This document shows, piece by piece, positions 9,025-16,850 of a DNA stretch of 64,000 nucleotides. How positions within the stretch are numbered: position 1 is the stretch's first letter; each line of letters opens with the position of its first letter. The DNA comes from Sutcliffiella deserti. GTDB taxonomy: Bacteria; Bacillota; Bacilli; Bacillales; Bacillaceae_I. Position numbers and translations under genes: made by a program. Under the pieces are notes generated by a model. It saw only the letters and a list, made by a program, of their open reading frames with translations, searched no databases and was not told the origin of the DNA. The stretch is taken from NCBI RefSeq assembly GCF_020037475.1, contig NZ_JAIQDB010000002.1:496001-560000 (forward strand), written 5' to 3'.

Positions 9025-9303
9025 ATGATTTGTATAGGTAACCATTGCTACGAACTCGTAGAAGAAAATAGAAATGGCTTTAATGAAGAAGCTTTTAAAG
9101 GCAGATATATCGAAGTCCTGAATAAATACGATTATATCGTTGGCGACTGGGGATATAACCAGCTGAGGTTGCGTGGATTTTTCGAAGATCAAAATCAAAA
9201 ATCGACTCATGACACAAAAATAAGTACACTTCCTGACTATATTTATGAATATTGTAATTTCGGCTGTGCATTTTTCGTTTTGAAAAAAGTAAAAAAAGCT
9301 TGA
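9025..9303 (+). CDS. yutD: YutD-like protein
   Basis: A 92-residue cytoplasmic protein of the YutD family. Landmarks are MICIGNHCYELVEENRNGF at the start, DYIVGDWGYNQLRLRGF in the middle and a YIYEYCNFGCAFFVL segment near the end. The longer reading frame from TTG 9010 is rejected because GGAGGAG at 9012-9018 lies inside that extension and seven bases ahead of ATG 9025, so it is the ribosome-binding site. No function is established. The gene keeps its position next to yutC as in B. subtilis. Confidence 0.85.
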   Translation: MICIGNHCYELVEENRNGFNEEAFKGRYIEVLNKYDYIVGDWGYNQLRLRGFFEDQNQKSTHDTKISTLPDYIYEYCNFGCAFFVLKKVKKA

Positions 9304-9319
9304 TTAAAAACGCTAAACT

Positions 9320-9365
9320 AAAAGCCTCCACTAACAGTTACATCACTGCTAGAGGAGGCTTTTTC
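9320..9365. terminator. Bidirectional terminator after yutD
   Basis: AAAGCCTCC (9321-9329) and GGAGGCTTT (9354-9362) pair, with A/T-runs on both sides. It serves yutD and the convergent small gene. Confidence 0.8.
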
Positions 9366-9657
9366 ATTCGGAATTTTGATAAGGTTCGTCTTTTTCGCCC
9401 TTTTTATCATGAGTAGGATGTGCACCAGGGAACTGCCTTGGCAGGTCATCATGAAGAGATTTATTTTCATAATTAAATGCGCTGTAATACCGCTGCTCCT
9501 CTTCCCAAGGTGTACTTTTATTTTCAACAGGACTGTCTTTTCCTCGTGGTGAACCGTAAGGGCCTTCCGGCAGTTGTTCCGGCGTTAAATAGTGATGCAT
9601 ATTTTCAACATTTGCAAAATCACTATATTCTTCTTTGTCTTTCCTGCTCAAAATCAT
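9364..9657 (-). CDS. Small hydrophilic protein of unknown function
   Basis: A 97-residue, highly charged protein without membrane segments or cysteines. It looks partly disordered: it has a NVENMHHYLTPEQLPEGPYG segment followed by Lys/Glu/Asp-rich stretches and a HPTHDKKGEKDEP tail. An AAGGGG precedes the ATG on the minus strand. I recognise the general type of a Bacillaceae-specific small cytosolic protein but cannot name a family. It lies convergent with yutD and shares its terminator. Confidence 0.65.
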   Translation of the reverse strand: MILSRKDKEEYSDFANVENMHHYLTPEQLPEGPYGSPRGKDSPVENKSTPWEEEQRYYSAFNYENKSLHDDLPRQFPGAHPTHDKKGEKDEPYQNSE

Positions 9658-9755
9658 CCAACCCCTTTATATGAAGTTTGTGTTAGGTTCTCCATACACA
9701 AAAGGGATTATTAATAATTTTGCTAAGTGAATTTAGGAGCTATAAGAAAAGTGTT

Positions 9756-10025
9756 TTAAACAACCTCATACAAGAACAACCGTAGTTCCTCTGCTTCTTC
9801 CTCTGATAACTGGTACGCATGCTCAATATAGCCAGGCTCATCAAGATCATCACTGCCAATGATAGCAAACCGGTTACTTTGAATGTTAAGTACAAGACTT
9901 TTACCATAATAGCGATCTGATTTTACAATCGCTAAATCAAAGCGAGTACTATCCCCCATAAAACTGATAAAACGTGTTTTTGTATCAACTGTATCGTCAT
10001 AAAGAAAAAATCTATCTCCCATCAT
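9756..10025 (-). CDS. DUF3055 protein
   Basis: An 89-residue protein that fits the DUF3055 family found in Bacillaceae. Landmarks are FFLYDDTVDTKTRFISF near the start, DLAIVKSDRYYGKSLVLN in the middle and the acidic EEEAEELRLFLYEVV end. It is compact and cytoplasmic, with no known function. AGGAGG lies six bases before the first of two adjacent ATG codons, supporting the start used. It is divergently oriented to the EAL gene. Confidence 0.75.
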   Translation of the reverse strand: MMGDRFFLYDDTVDTKTRFISFMGDSTRFDLAIVKSDRYYGKSLVLNIQSNRFAIIGSDDLDEPGYIEHAYQLSEEEAEELRLFLYEVV

Positions 10026-10243
10026 TATTTCCTCCTAATAATCTAGCGTAGTTGTCTTCTTTTTTTAGTATAACAAAAAAATTCTTTAGTTTCGGTTATT
10101 TTATAACGACCAAGGATAATTTAGACAAAGTTCCCTATTGTTGTGGTAAAATAAAGAAAATAATACATAATTTACGTTGTAGTATGCTTTTCATATAAAA
10201 GGTTTCCAAAGGTCAACTACCGATGGAAGAAGGGAGCCACTTC

Positions 10244-11551
10244 ATGGGGCGAAGCTTAAAAAGCATAAAAGATACCTACATAAAACATGGTTCACAGCTT
10301 GTAAAATTAGTGCTTCCATCCAAATATTTACGGTATTATCCTCCTGTTTATACCCTGAGAGATCCCATTGAACAACGGGTAAAATATACACTAAAGGCTG
10401 GATATCATATAGCTGTCATTTCTTTTTATTTTCCTGGGTTAGATGAAATTATCAAGAGAATTGGCAGGCGTAAGTTTTTAAGTTACCGAGAAAAGGTGAA
10501 AGTGCATCTTAGAAATGCAGTAGATGAATCTTTTGAAAACAAAGAAATAGTCTGTCTGCATGACCAATACAGTGATGGAATCTCCCTATTGGTTTGTGTA
10601 GAGGAAAGTCAGCGCAGTGCGTTAAATTTAGAGAATAAATTAGCAAAAGTAAAAAGCACAATGGAAATGAAAAAATACAGCAAGTTGATTCAACAGCCAC
10701 TTCTATGTGATTATGGATATGTGTTTTTGGAATCAAATCGATACTCTTTATCAGAGTGTATGCTAAAAGCCCATATACAAGCGATGGCAATGGCAGAAAA
10801 ATACGATAAGCATCAATATCATCAATTATTATTTGAAATAAATCAAATCGTTGCATTTAAACAAATTACATTATTGGCCCAACCTATTATGGATGTTTCA
10901 AATGGTGGCATTAGAGCTTGGGAGTTCCTAACAAGGGGACCGAAAAACTCCATAATGGAAAACCCGCTTCAATTATTTTCAATCGCAAAGCAAACTAATA
11001 GGCTTTTTGATTTAGAGAAGCTTGTATTAGAAAAAGCTTTTCAGTTAATATATCAATGTAAGATGAAAGAATCGGTTTTTATAAACTTCACTCCTACCAC
11101 ATTAAACGAGGTGGAGCTCCTACAGGAAGTGAAAGCACTTATTAATAAATATCCACAAATCGATCCAAAAAATATTGCGATCGAAATTACAGAACAGGAT
11201 TCTACTGATGGTTTAAATCATTTTGAAGACAATATTAAAGAACTGCGAAAATTAGGATTTAGAATTGCTGTTGATGATACGGGGGCTGGATATGCTAGCC
11301 TGCATACTATAAGCAAGATCATGCCTGACATCATAAAAATAGATCGTTCTGTTATAAAAGATATTGATACGAGCAAGGTAAAAGAGAAAATGCTACAGGG
11401 TCTTTTAATGATAGCAAATGAAACAGGATCATTGGTTGTAGCAGAAGGAATAGAAAAAGTGGAAGAAGTGCATATACTTTCAAAGCACAAAGTGGACTTA
11501 GCGCAAGGTTATTTTTACGCAAGACCAAGGATTTTACATCCAATAACATAA
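10244..11551 (+). CDS. EAL-domain protein (c-di-GMP phosphodiesterase)
   Basis: A 435-residue protein with an N-terminal region (about 30-190) that looks like a degenerate GGDEF-type or other sensory alpha/beta module without a GGDEF motif, then an EAL domain at about 195-430. Key EAL residues are visible: AWEFLTR (EFL in place of EAL), FINFTP (Asn), AIEITE (Glu), VDDTGAGYASL (Asp-Asp), DIIKIDRS (Lys), VVAEGIE (Glu) and AQGYFYARP (Gln). An active c-di-GMP phosphodiesterase is likely. No membrane segment is seen. ATG 10244 is preferred over 10223 because AAGGGAG at 10230-10236 lies seven bases upstream of it. yutE follows after 27 bases, probably co-transcribed. Confidence 0.85.
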   Translation: MGRSLKSIKDTYIKHGSQLVKLVLPSKYLRYYPPVYTLRDPIEQRVKYTLKAGYHIAVISFYFPGLDEIIKRIGRRKFLSYREKVKVHLRNAVDESFENKEIVCLHDQYSDGISLLVCVEESQRSALNLENKLAKVKSTMEMKKYSKLIQQPLLCDYGYVFLESNRYSLSECMLKAHIQAMAMAEKYDKHQYHQLLFEINQIVAFKQITLLAQPIMDVSNGGIRAWEFLTRGPKNSIMENPLQLFSIAKQTNRLFDLEKLVLEKAFQLIYQCKMKESVFINFTPTTLNEVELLQEVKALINKYPQIDPKNIAIEITEQDSTDGLNHFEDNIKELRKLGFRIAVDDTGAGYASLHTISKIMPDIIKIDRSVIKDIDTSKVKEKMLQGLLMIANETGSLVVAEGIEKVEEVHILSKHKVDLAQGYFYARPRILHPIT

Positions 11552-11578
11552 AATGTATGCAGCAAAGGGGATGTACAA

Positions 11579-12016
11579 ATGTATTTTGTAGATCGAGAAA
11601 AGATTGATAAAACGTTAGTATATATCCAAGAAAACATCGATATTTATCAGAAGCATCCACAATGGGAAACAGAAGTGGAGCATAAAGCGCTGGAAAGAAT
11701 CGTGATATCCATCATCGAAGGGATTTTAGATGTTGGAAATGCGATGATAGACGGATTTATCATGCGTGATCCAGGTAGCTATGAAGACATTATTGACATA
11801 TTAGAAGATGAAAAAGTCGTCACAAACGAAAGAGCAATGCAATTGAAGACACTGGTACGGATGAGAAAAACACTCGTACAGGAATACCTCGAGATTGACC
11901 ATCAATATCTTTTAAACAAACTTGAAGAAGTAAAAGTAGCCGTATTAAATTTTTGCGATGCTGTGCGAGATTACCTGGAAAACGAACTAGGTCCTGTCTC
12001 AGCATTTAAAAATTAA
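11579..12016 (+). CDS. yutE: YutE, DUF86/HepT-like protein
   Basis: A 145-residue all-helical protein of the DUF86 family, which includes HepT, the RNase component of HepT/MntA-type toxin-antitoxin pairs. HepT proteins carry RX4-6HXY. Here the corresponding segment reads RKTLVQEY, with Gln where the His would be, so ribonuclease activity is doubtful. No partner MNT nucleotidyltransferase gene lies next to it, which also argues for a chromosomal housekeeping role like B. subtilis YutE. AAGGGG precedes the ATG. It follows the EAL gene closely. Confidence 0.82.
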   Translation: MYFVDREKIDKTLVYIQENIDIYQKHPQWETEVEHKALERIVISIIEGILDVGNAMIDGFIMRDPGSYEDIIDILEDEKVVTNERAMQLKTLVRMRKTLVQEYLEIDHQYLLNKLEEVKVAVLNFCDAVRDYLENELGPVSAFKN

Positions 12017-12073
12017 ATACAGATAACCCTTGTGTTTTCTGCGCAGGATTCGCTTCTCCTGATACTAACACCG

Positions 12074-12292
12074 AGGCCACTGAAAAACTGAAAACATACA
12101 GTTTTTGGTGGCTTCTAGCTGTGGATTGGAGCAAATGGCGTAGATCCAGCGGGTGAGTAGCGACAAACTTGAGACCCCGCAGGGCATAGCCCGAGGAGGC
12201 TCAAGGTCGCCCCGTGGAAAGCGAAGCCATTTGCGGAAAGTAACAGCGGTGTTTAAACCAAACCCAACATTATGTACTTTTTCAGTGGCTTG
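12074..12292 (-). repeat. Family A hairpin element in GGCCACTGAAAAA shell, 9-bp duplication
   Basis: A 219-base element between yutE and yutF. Its ends are inverted repeats (GGCCACTGAAAAA at 12076, and TTTTTCAGTGGC ending 12289), flanked by a 9-bp direct repeat CTAACACCG at 12065-12073 and 12293-12301, which looks like a target-site duplication. The interior is a reverse-orientation family A core: outer stem GCAAATGGC (12131-12139) / GCCATTTGC (12226-12234), inner stem CTTGAG (12168-12173) / CTCAAG (12200-12205). The left end also folds on itself (GCCACTGAAAAACTG with CAGTTTTTGGTGGC). No ORF of transposase length is present. Confidence 0.8.
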
Positions 12293-12455
12293 CTAACACC
12301 GCCTCAGGTAGGTGAAATCTGAAACAAAAACAACAGGGAGTTCCACTAAAATCCAAACTTATTTTCAAAGCAGCCAGAAAGAAAATATGCTAACATGAAC
12401 TAATCAATATTGTCGAAAAACATATTGTAAGATAATAAGTGGAGTGTGAAAACAG

Positions 12456-13226
12456 ATGAAAAACTACCAGGGGTACCTGATCGATTTAGATGGTACAATG
12501 TATCGAGGCAAAGAGAAAATAGAAGAAGCAAGTGTATTTGTAAAACATCTTTATGAGAAAAAAATTCCTTACTTGTTTGTTACCAATAACTCATCTAGAA
12601 CGCCAGAACAAGTTGCACAAAAGCTGAGGGATTTTGATATTCCCACACTGGACGAGCAGGTTTTTACAACTAGTAATGCGACAGCAAATTATATATATGA
12701 TTATAATCCGAATGCAAAGATCTATGTAATCGGTGAAGAGGGAATTCGCACCGCCCTAACAGAAAAGGGATTTGAAATCGTTGAAGAAAATGCCGATGTG
12801 GTGGTTAGTGGAATTGATCGAACCATCTCCTATGAAAAGCTAGCGCTAGGTTGTATCAATATCCGAAATGGGGCAAGGTTTATCTCTACCAATGGAGATA
12901 TCGCAATTCCGACAGAACGTGGCTTATTACCTGGAAACGGCTCCTTGACTTCGGTATTGACTGTTTCAACGGAAACCCAGCCAACCTTCATCGGAAAACC
13001 GGAAAAGGTTATAATGGAGCAAGCGCTAAAGGTATTAGGAGTCCCTAGAGAAGAAACATTAATGATTGGGGACAACTACCTTACAGACATTAAAGCAGGA
13101 ATGAATGCAGGGATAGATACGCTTCTTGTGCATACCGGAGTAACTACGATCGAACATTTGGAATCCTATTTAGTGAAGCCGACCTACACAGTCAACTCTT
13201 TAGAGGAATGGCTAAAGTACTTATAA
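12456..13226 (+). CDS. yutF: YutF, NagD-like HAD-family phosphatase
   Basis: A 256-residue haloacid-dehalogenase-family phosphatase of the NagD/p-nitrophenyl phosphatase subfamily. Motif I is LIDLDGTMYRG near the start (nucleophile Asp and acid Asp), motif II is FVTNNSSRTP, and motifs III/IV include KPEKVI and MIGDNYLTDIKAG. Relatives dephosphorylate nucleoside monophosphates and small phosphorylated metabolites; the true substrate is not evident from sequence. Length is normal. GTGGAGTG upstream is a plausible ribosome-binding site. It keeps its position between yutE and yutG. Confidence 0.9.
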   Translation: MKNYQGYLIDLDGTMYRGKEKIEEASVFVKHLYEKKIPYLFVTNNSSRTPEQVAQKLRDFDIPTLDEQVFTTSNATANYIYDYNPNAKIYVIGEEGIRTALTEKGFEIVEENADVVVSGIDRTISYEKLALGCINIRNGARFISTNGDIAIPTERGLLPGNGSLTSVLTVSTETQPTFIGKPEKVIMEQALKVLGVPREETLMIGDNYLTDIKAGMNAGIDTLLVHTGVTTIEHLESYLVKPTYTVNSLEEWLKYL

Positions 13227-13230
13227 AAGA

Positions 13231-13257
13231 GGCTCTGTTAAGCACCGTGTTGGTTGT
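13231..13257 (+). repeat. Family A terminal fragment
   Basis: GGCTCTGTTAAGCACCGTGTTGGTTGT resembles the left end of the complete family A element at 21092 (GGCTCTGTTAAACGCCGCTGTTGATT). No core follows, so only an end remains. Confidence 0.45.
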
Positions 13258-13285
13258 AAATATCATTAGCAGATTTACCAAATTA

Positions 13286-13324
13286 AAATGCCATGAATCC
13301 ATTTTAACAGGATTCATGGCATTT
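13286..13324. terminator. Bidirectional terminator between yutF and yutG
   Basis: AAATGCCATGAATCC (13286-13300) pairs perfectly with GGATTCATGGCATTT (13310-13324), a 15-bp stem with a 9-base loop between convergent genes. Confidence 0.85.
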
Positions 13325-13327
13325 ATT

Positions 13328-13840
13328 TTACTCCGTATTTGCTGCCCTATGTGCAAGCCTGCTTGATGCAGCAGCAGCGATGGCACCAACAATGTCGTCA
13401 AGAAAAGTATGAACTTTTCCTGAGCTTTTGTCATTAAGTGTTTCAAGAATTCCCGGCTTTTGCTTATCAATATAACCGTAATTAGTAAAACCGATGGATC
13501 CATAAACATTTACGATAGATAAGGCAAGAACTTCGTCTACACCATATAAACCTTCATCGTCTTGGAGAATTTTCAGCAAGGGCTCCTGAATTTTTCCTTG
13601 CTCCGCTAAAATATCAAGCTCTATTCCAGTAAGAATTGTATTTTGAACTTCCCGCTTAGAAAGTACTCGATCCACATTTTCTAAACAATCCGATTTTTCT
13701 AATGCTTCATGATACTTTGATTGCAGATAGTATACTAAATCTGCAATATCATTCATCGTTACTCCACGCTCTTCTAAAAGCTTTCTTGCTTTTCTTTCTA
13801 CTTCATCCATTTCCTTAAAGTTTTTCATATGCTCACCCAT
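13328..13840 (-). CDS. yutG: YutG, PgpA-family phosphatidylglycerophosphatase-like protein
   Basis: A 170-residue protein of the PgpA-like family, whose founding member dephosphorylates phosphatidylglycerophosphate. Landmarks are the N-terminal helix VERKARKLLEERGVTMNDIADLVY, a VNVYGSIGFTNYGYIDKQKPG stretch and the C-terminal HTFLDDIVGAIAAAAS segment with paired Asp residues. No strong membrane helix is present, as in B. subtilis YutG, so it may be a peripheral or soluble relative. AAAAGATGGGTGAGC precedes the ATG. Role in lipid synthesis is inferred from the family only. Confidence 0.82.
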   Translation of the reverse strand: MGEHMKNFKEMDEVERKARKLLEERGVTMNDIADLVYYLQSKYHEALEKSDCLENVDRVLSKREVQNTILTGIELDILAEQGKIQEPLLKILQDDEGLYGVDEVLALSIVNVYGSIGFTNYGYIDKQKPGILETLNDKSSGKVHTFLDDIVGAIAAAASSRLAHRAANTE

Positions 13841-14091
13841 CTTTTATAATATAGTAAAAAATAATAACATATACTGTCCCTTTTGCTTAAGCATAATACA
13901 ATCACAAAGGTAGAACAATATTCATCTCTTTACAGTACCCTTAATCAATCGAATAATATACATATTCTCCTAGAATATTAAATATATACTGTATTTAATG
14001 AATAGGCTGTGTAGCTTATAATCATAACATTATAACAAGTTTTCATACTTCCCCTCATATATTTGTTATAGACAGAGGGAGGGGACTTAGT

Positions 14092-15096
14092 TTGAAGCAG
14101 ACAATTTATGAACAGTATGAATTAAGAGTGGAAAGAAAACAAAAGATTCGTCATTATGAAGCGTTTTGGGCTAATAGGGTGTTGTACATTTTAGTACCGG
14201 TTGGTCATCTTGAGGATGCGGAACTAGTGGAGCTGCAAAAGTTAAGTGACTATATGATACGCACTCATCAGGATTTATATGTTAGTTCTTTTGTTAAAAA
14301 TAAAAATGATTCATACGTCACTGAAATAGATGATAGAAAAATGGCCTTATTTCGTATGCCATATGATTATAGCTCAAGAAAATTGGTAATCGGTAAAGAG
14401 CTTGCATTATTTCATCACAACGGAAGAGCATTTCCGGAAAAAGTGTCGTCCATTAATAGGGTTGGTCAGTGGAAAAGTTTATGGGTAAAAAGAATTGATC
14501 AAATGGAACACTTCTTTCGTGAGAAAATAAGAAACAATCCGGTGGATGTTTTTGATACTCTATTTGTCGAATCCTTCCCTTATTACTTGGGTTTGACAGA
14601 GAATGCTATTCAGTACTTAGTTGATACAGAATTGGACGATACTCCTATGATGAATGACGCCGCGACAATTTGTCATCATCGCTTTACAGATTTATCTTGG
14701 CAACAATCCCAGTGGATGAAGCTCCCGACAGACTGGATTTTTGATCATGCCTCAAGAGATCTTTCCGAATGGATACGATCTGAGTGCAGAAAAGGTCCGG
14801 ACATGGATCCAATGAAAATCCAATCTTTTATGAAGGACTATGAAAGAGTATCCTCACTTTCAAGCTTTTCCTGGAGGTTGCTGTACGCCCGCCTTGTCTT
14901 TCCAGTGCACTATTTTGAATGTGTAGAGGAATACTATACTAGTGGTCCTATTGCAGATAAGAAGTGGCACGAAGACCGTTTAAAGGCTATTTTAAATTCC
15001 TCTGATTTGTATGAGAAAACATTAAGTGATTTTTATGACATTGTTGGTGTGCCAGCAAAAACGTATGGAATTCCTGTTTTGGATTGGGTCAAATGA
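14092..15096 (+). CDS. yutH: YutH, spore coat-associated protein
   Basis: A 334-residue protein of the CotS/YutH family, which has a kinase-like fold but is best known as spore coat proteins. A TTG start at 14092 is used, with GAGGGAGGGG eight to ten bases upstream; the first plausible in-frame residues are MKQTIYEQYELRVERKQK. Landmarks are FVKNKNDSYVTEIDDRKMALFR, ICHHRFTDLSWQQSQW and DWIFDHASRDLSEWI. The central HHRF...DLS and DHASRD segments are where catalytic-loop remnants would fall. Same position as B. subtilis yutH. Expression during sporulation is expected but not visible. Confidence 0.82.
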   Translation: MKQTIYEQYELRVERKQKIRHYEAFWANRVLYILVPVGHLEDAELVELQKLSDYMIRTHQDLYVSSFVKNKNDSYVTEIDDRKMALFRMPYDYSSRKLVIGKELALFHHNGRAFPEKVSSINRVGQWKSLWVKRIDQMEHFFREKIRNNPVDVFDTLFVESFPYYLGLTENAIQYLVDTELDDTPMMNDAATICHHRFTDLSWQQSQWMKLPTDWIFDHASRDLSEWIRSECRKGPDMDPMKIQSFMKDYERVSSLSSFSWRLLYARLVFPVHYFECVEEYYTSGPIADKKWHEDRLKAILNSSDLYEKTLSDFYDIVGVPAKTYGIPVLDWVK

Positions 15097-15188
15097 TATT
15101 CTTAAGCGTTTCTTATTATAGTTATGTGGGAAGCAGAGGTTCAGTGTCAGTTTCTACGCTTTTCCTTTTTCAATAGAATTGAATAAAA

Positions 15189-15212
15189 GGCCGCTGTTGG
15201 TTTCCGTTCCCA
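15189..15212 (+). repeat. Family A arm fragment
   Basis: GGCCGCTGTTGGTTTCCGTTCCC matches the arm preceding the core in the element at 21092 (GCCGCTGTTGATTTCCG). No core follows. Confidence 0.4.
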
Positions 15213-15269
15213 TTTTCTTTACATTGCTTTTTTGAGGTTTTCGCTTTAAGGGCTAGCCTGTGAATAGGT

Positions 15270-15412
15270 GGGTACTGTATTAACTCCCTGTTCCTTTCCG
15301 TTTCAGGTGCTCGCTTTCCGCGGGGCGGTGCAGGAGCCTCCTCGGCTGCGCCTGTGGGGTCTCCTGTCTACCGCTATCGCCCGCAGGAGTCGAGCACCTT
15401 CCACTTCAATCC
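15270..15412 (+). repeat. Family A hairpin element (copy A2)
   Basis: A forward copy of the GC-rich hairpin core. Outer stem GGTGCTCG (15306-15313) pairs with CGAGCACC (15391-15398); inner stem CAGGAG (15331-15336) pairs with CTCCTG (15361-15366); the conserved GCGGT/ACCGC helix lies between them. The loop CCTCCTCGG..CCTGTGGGGT is conserved with other copies. No clear terminal inverted repeat or duplication was seen. The arm TTAACTCCCTGTTCCTTTCCG is close to that of the copy at 57141. Confidence 0.8.
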
Positions 15413-15521
15413 ACAGGGGGGGGAGGACTTTATATGTGAGGACCTTCTTACATTATTAATGATTGGATGGTTTCATATGAAGGTTTCTGTTCATTTGTAT
15501 ACCATCTGCTTCTTGTTAACC

Positions 15522-15660
15522 CAGCTGTGGATCGGAACGAAAGGCGGAGACTCCTGCGGGAGGTAGTGCTTTGGGAAGACCCCGCAGGCGATTAGCCGAG
15601 GAGGCTTCCCAAGCACCCCGCGGACGCGAAGCCTTTCGTGGAGAGTAGCAGCAGTTTATA
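15522..15660 (-). repeat. Family A hairpin element (copy A3)
   Basis: A reverse-orientation copy 110 bases after the previous one. Outer stem ACGAAAGGC (15538-15546) pairs with GCCTTTCGT (15632-15640); inner stem TTGGGAAG (15572-15579) pairs with CTTCCCAA (15606-15613). Both stem sequences differ from those of all other copies while pairing is kept. Confidence 0.8.
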
Positions 15661-15757
15661 GCACAACCCTTAATCCACTAGGTAGAGCATTATTACTTAT
15701 AATATAGACGTTCTAACATTCAAAACCATAATAGAGCACCACTTAATCCTCGGTGCA

Positions 15758-15788
15758 CAGCTGTGGATCGGAACGAAAGGCGGAGATC
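15758..15788 (-). repeat. Family A truncated copy (A4)
   Basis: CAGCTGTGGATCGG followed by AACGAAAGGCGGAGA is identical to the start of the copy at 15522 but stops before the core, so it is a fragment, perhaps from a local duplication of that copy. Confidence 0.6.
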
Positions 15789-15842
15789 ACACAATTCCAT
15801 ACAAACGGGTGAGCTGCCTAGAAACATTTTCGATTAATAAAC

Positions 15843-15876
15843 AAAATCGAGAGCGGCTAGGCCACTCCCGATTTTA
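15843..15876. terminator. Terminator downstream of yutI
   Basis: AAAATCGAGAG near 15843 pairs with CTCCCGATTTT near 15865, flanked by A- and T-runs. It lies just downstream of yutI on the minus strand. Confidence 0.65.
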
Positions 15877-15889
15877 GTATTGTTTGAAA

Positions 15890-16126
15890 TTAGAATACTT
15901 GCTCTACTTCTACAACGCCTGGAACTTCTTCTAATAATGCACGTTCAATACCAGCTTTTAGCGTGATAGTTGAACTTGGACAAGAACCGCATGCTCCTAG
16001 TAGACGAAGCTTAACAATTCCATCCTCAATATCTACAAGTTCGCAGTCTCCTCCGTCACGAAGAAGAAACGGACGTAATTTATCTAGAACTTCTTGTACT
16101 TGCTCATTCATTTCTGGGCTAGACAT
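15890..16126 (-). CDS. yutI: YutI, NifU C-terminal-domain iron-sulfur scaffold
   Basis: A 78-residue protein made of one Nfu domain. The CXXC motif is visible in [15 protein letters not shown] (residues about 42-56); in Nfu proteins these cysteines hold a transient [4Fe-4S] cluster at a dimer interface and pass it to client enzymes. Typical start [21 protein letters not shown]. Size and position match B. subtilis YutI. GGAGCG precedes the ATG on the minus strand. It is divergent from yuzD. Clients could include the lipoyl synthase encoded in this block, by analogy only. Confidence 0.9.
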   Translation of the reverse strand: MSSPEMNEQVQEVLDKLRPFLLRDGGDCELVDIEDGIVKLRLLGACGSCPSSTITLKAGIERALLEEVPGVVEVEQVF

Positions 16127-16284
16127 ATTTATCGCTCCTTTCCTTACATATTTCTATTATATAGGGAAATGTATAAAAAATCTATTGCCTTGCTCTGGGT
16201 GTTTTTAGGAAATTTTATTTCTTTTGTGAAAAATATCGTTGCATACGGTAAAATGAAAGAAAATAAACATTCTGAGGTGAAAAC

Positions 16285-16614
16285 ATGTCAACTAAGAAGG
16301 TGGAAATTAATGTTTATGGGGCAGAGGTTCTATGCCCAAGCTGCGTAAACCTTCCTTCATCAAAAGAAACATATGAGTGGCTCCAGGCTGCTGTAGCAAG
16401 GAAATATCCGAATCAGCCTTTTACTATCTCCTATATTGATATTTTTCAAGCTGCAAATTGTGAAGAGGAGAAGAAAGAATTTGCTAGCCGAGTGGTGGAA
16501 GAGGAAATGTTCTACCCAGTCGTGGTTATTAATGGCGAAATCGTGGGTGAAGGAAATCCTAGACTAAAAACAGTATATGCAGAAATGGAAAAGTACGGTT
16601 ATTTTGCTATATAA
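16285..16614 (+). CDS. yuzD: YuzD, DUF1462 thioredoxin-fold protein
   Basis: A 109-residue protein of the DUF1462/YuzD family. The N-terminal segment VEINVYGAEVLCPSCVNLPSS contains a CPSC motif in the position of a thioredoxin-type active site, followed by a helix and the ARKYPNQPFTISYIDIF strand. The end YFAI is reached just before a family B repeat. A redox or metal role is suggested by the motif but not proven. GAGGTGAAAAC precedes the ATG. It is divergent from yutI, as in B. subtilis. Confidence 0.85.
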   Translation: MSTKKVEINVYGAEVLCPSCVNLPSSKETYEWLQAAVARKYPNQPFTISYIDIFQAANCEEEKKEFASRVVEEEMFYPVVVINGEIVGEGNPRLKTVYAEMEKYGYFAI

Positions 16615-16616
16615 AA

Positions 16617-16797
16617 GGCTGTTTTCGCATTGATTGTTGCTTCTACGTAAAGTGGTACCACCCGTTACAATCGTTGCTGTCGTGCTCTTTTCCTACTAAA
16701 ATAAAAAATCACTCTTAATCTTGAGTGAACGGGACAGTAAAAAATTCAAATACCGATTTTTTACGGGCTTGTAGCATCAATCTATACGAAAAGAGCT
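16617..16797 (+). repeat. Family B MITE-like element (copy B1)
   Basis: A 181-base AT-rich element immediately after yuzD. It starts GGCTGTTTTCGCATTGATTG and ends with the imperfect inverted repeat CGAAAAGAGCT. It is nearly the same over its full length as the element at 62906, including the internal GTTGCTGTCGTGCTCTTTTCC and GATTTTTTACGGGCTT blocks. The flanks ATATAAAA and ATAAAAAA are an 8-bp near-duplication with one mismatch. It carries no ORF of its own. Confidence 0.8.
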
Positions 16798-16803
16798 ATA
16801 AAA

Positions 16804-16846
16804 AAACAAACTCGTGAATGAGATAATGTCATTCGCGAGTTTGTTT
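16804..16846. terminator. Strong bidirectional terminator between yuzD and yutJ
   Basis: An 18-bp stem, AAACAAACTCGTGAATGA (16804-16821) with TCATTCGCGAGTTTGTTT (16829-16846), one G-T pair and A/T-rich flanks, between convergent genes. Confidence 0.85.
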
Positions 16847-16850
16847 ATCG

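Noticed and set aside
15268-15459. Plus-strand frames reading through family A copies (also near 21112 and 57126)
   Set aside because: They translate the repeat itself (FRGAVQEPPRLRLWG-type peptides) and appear wherever the repeat does; this reflects the conserved DNA, not a gene. No ribosome-binding sites are present.
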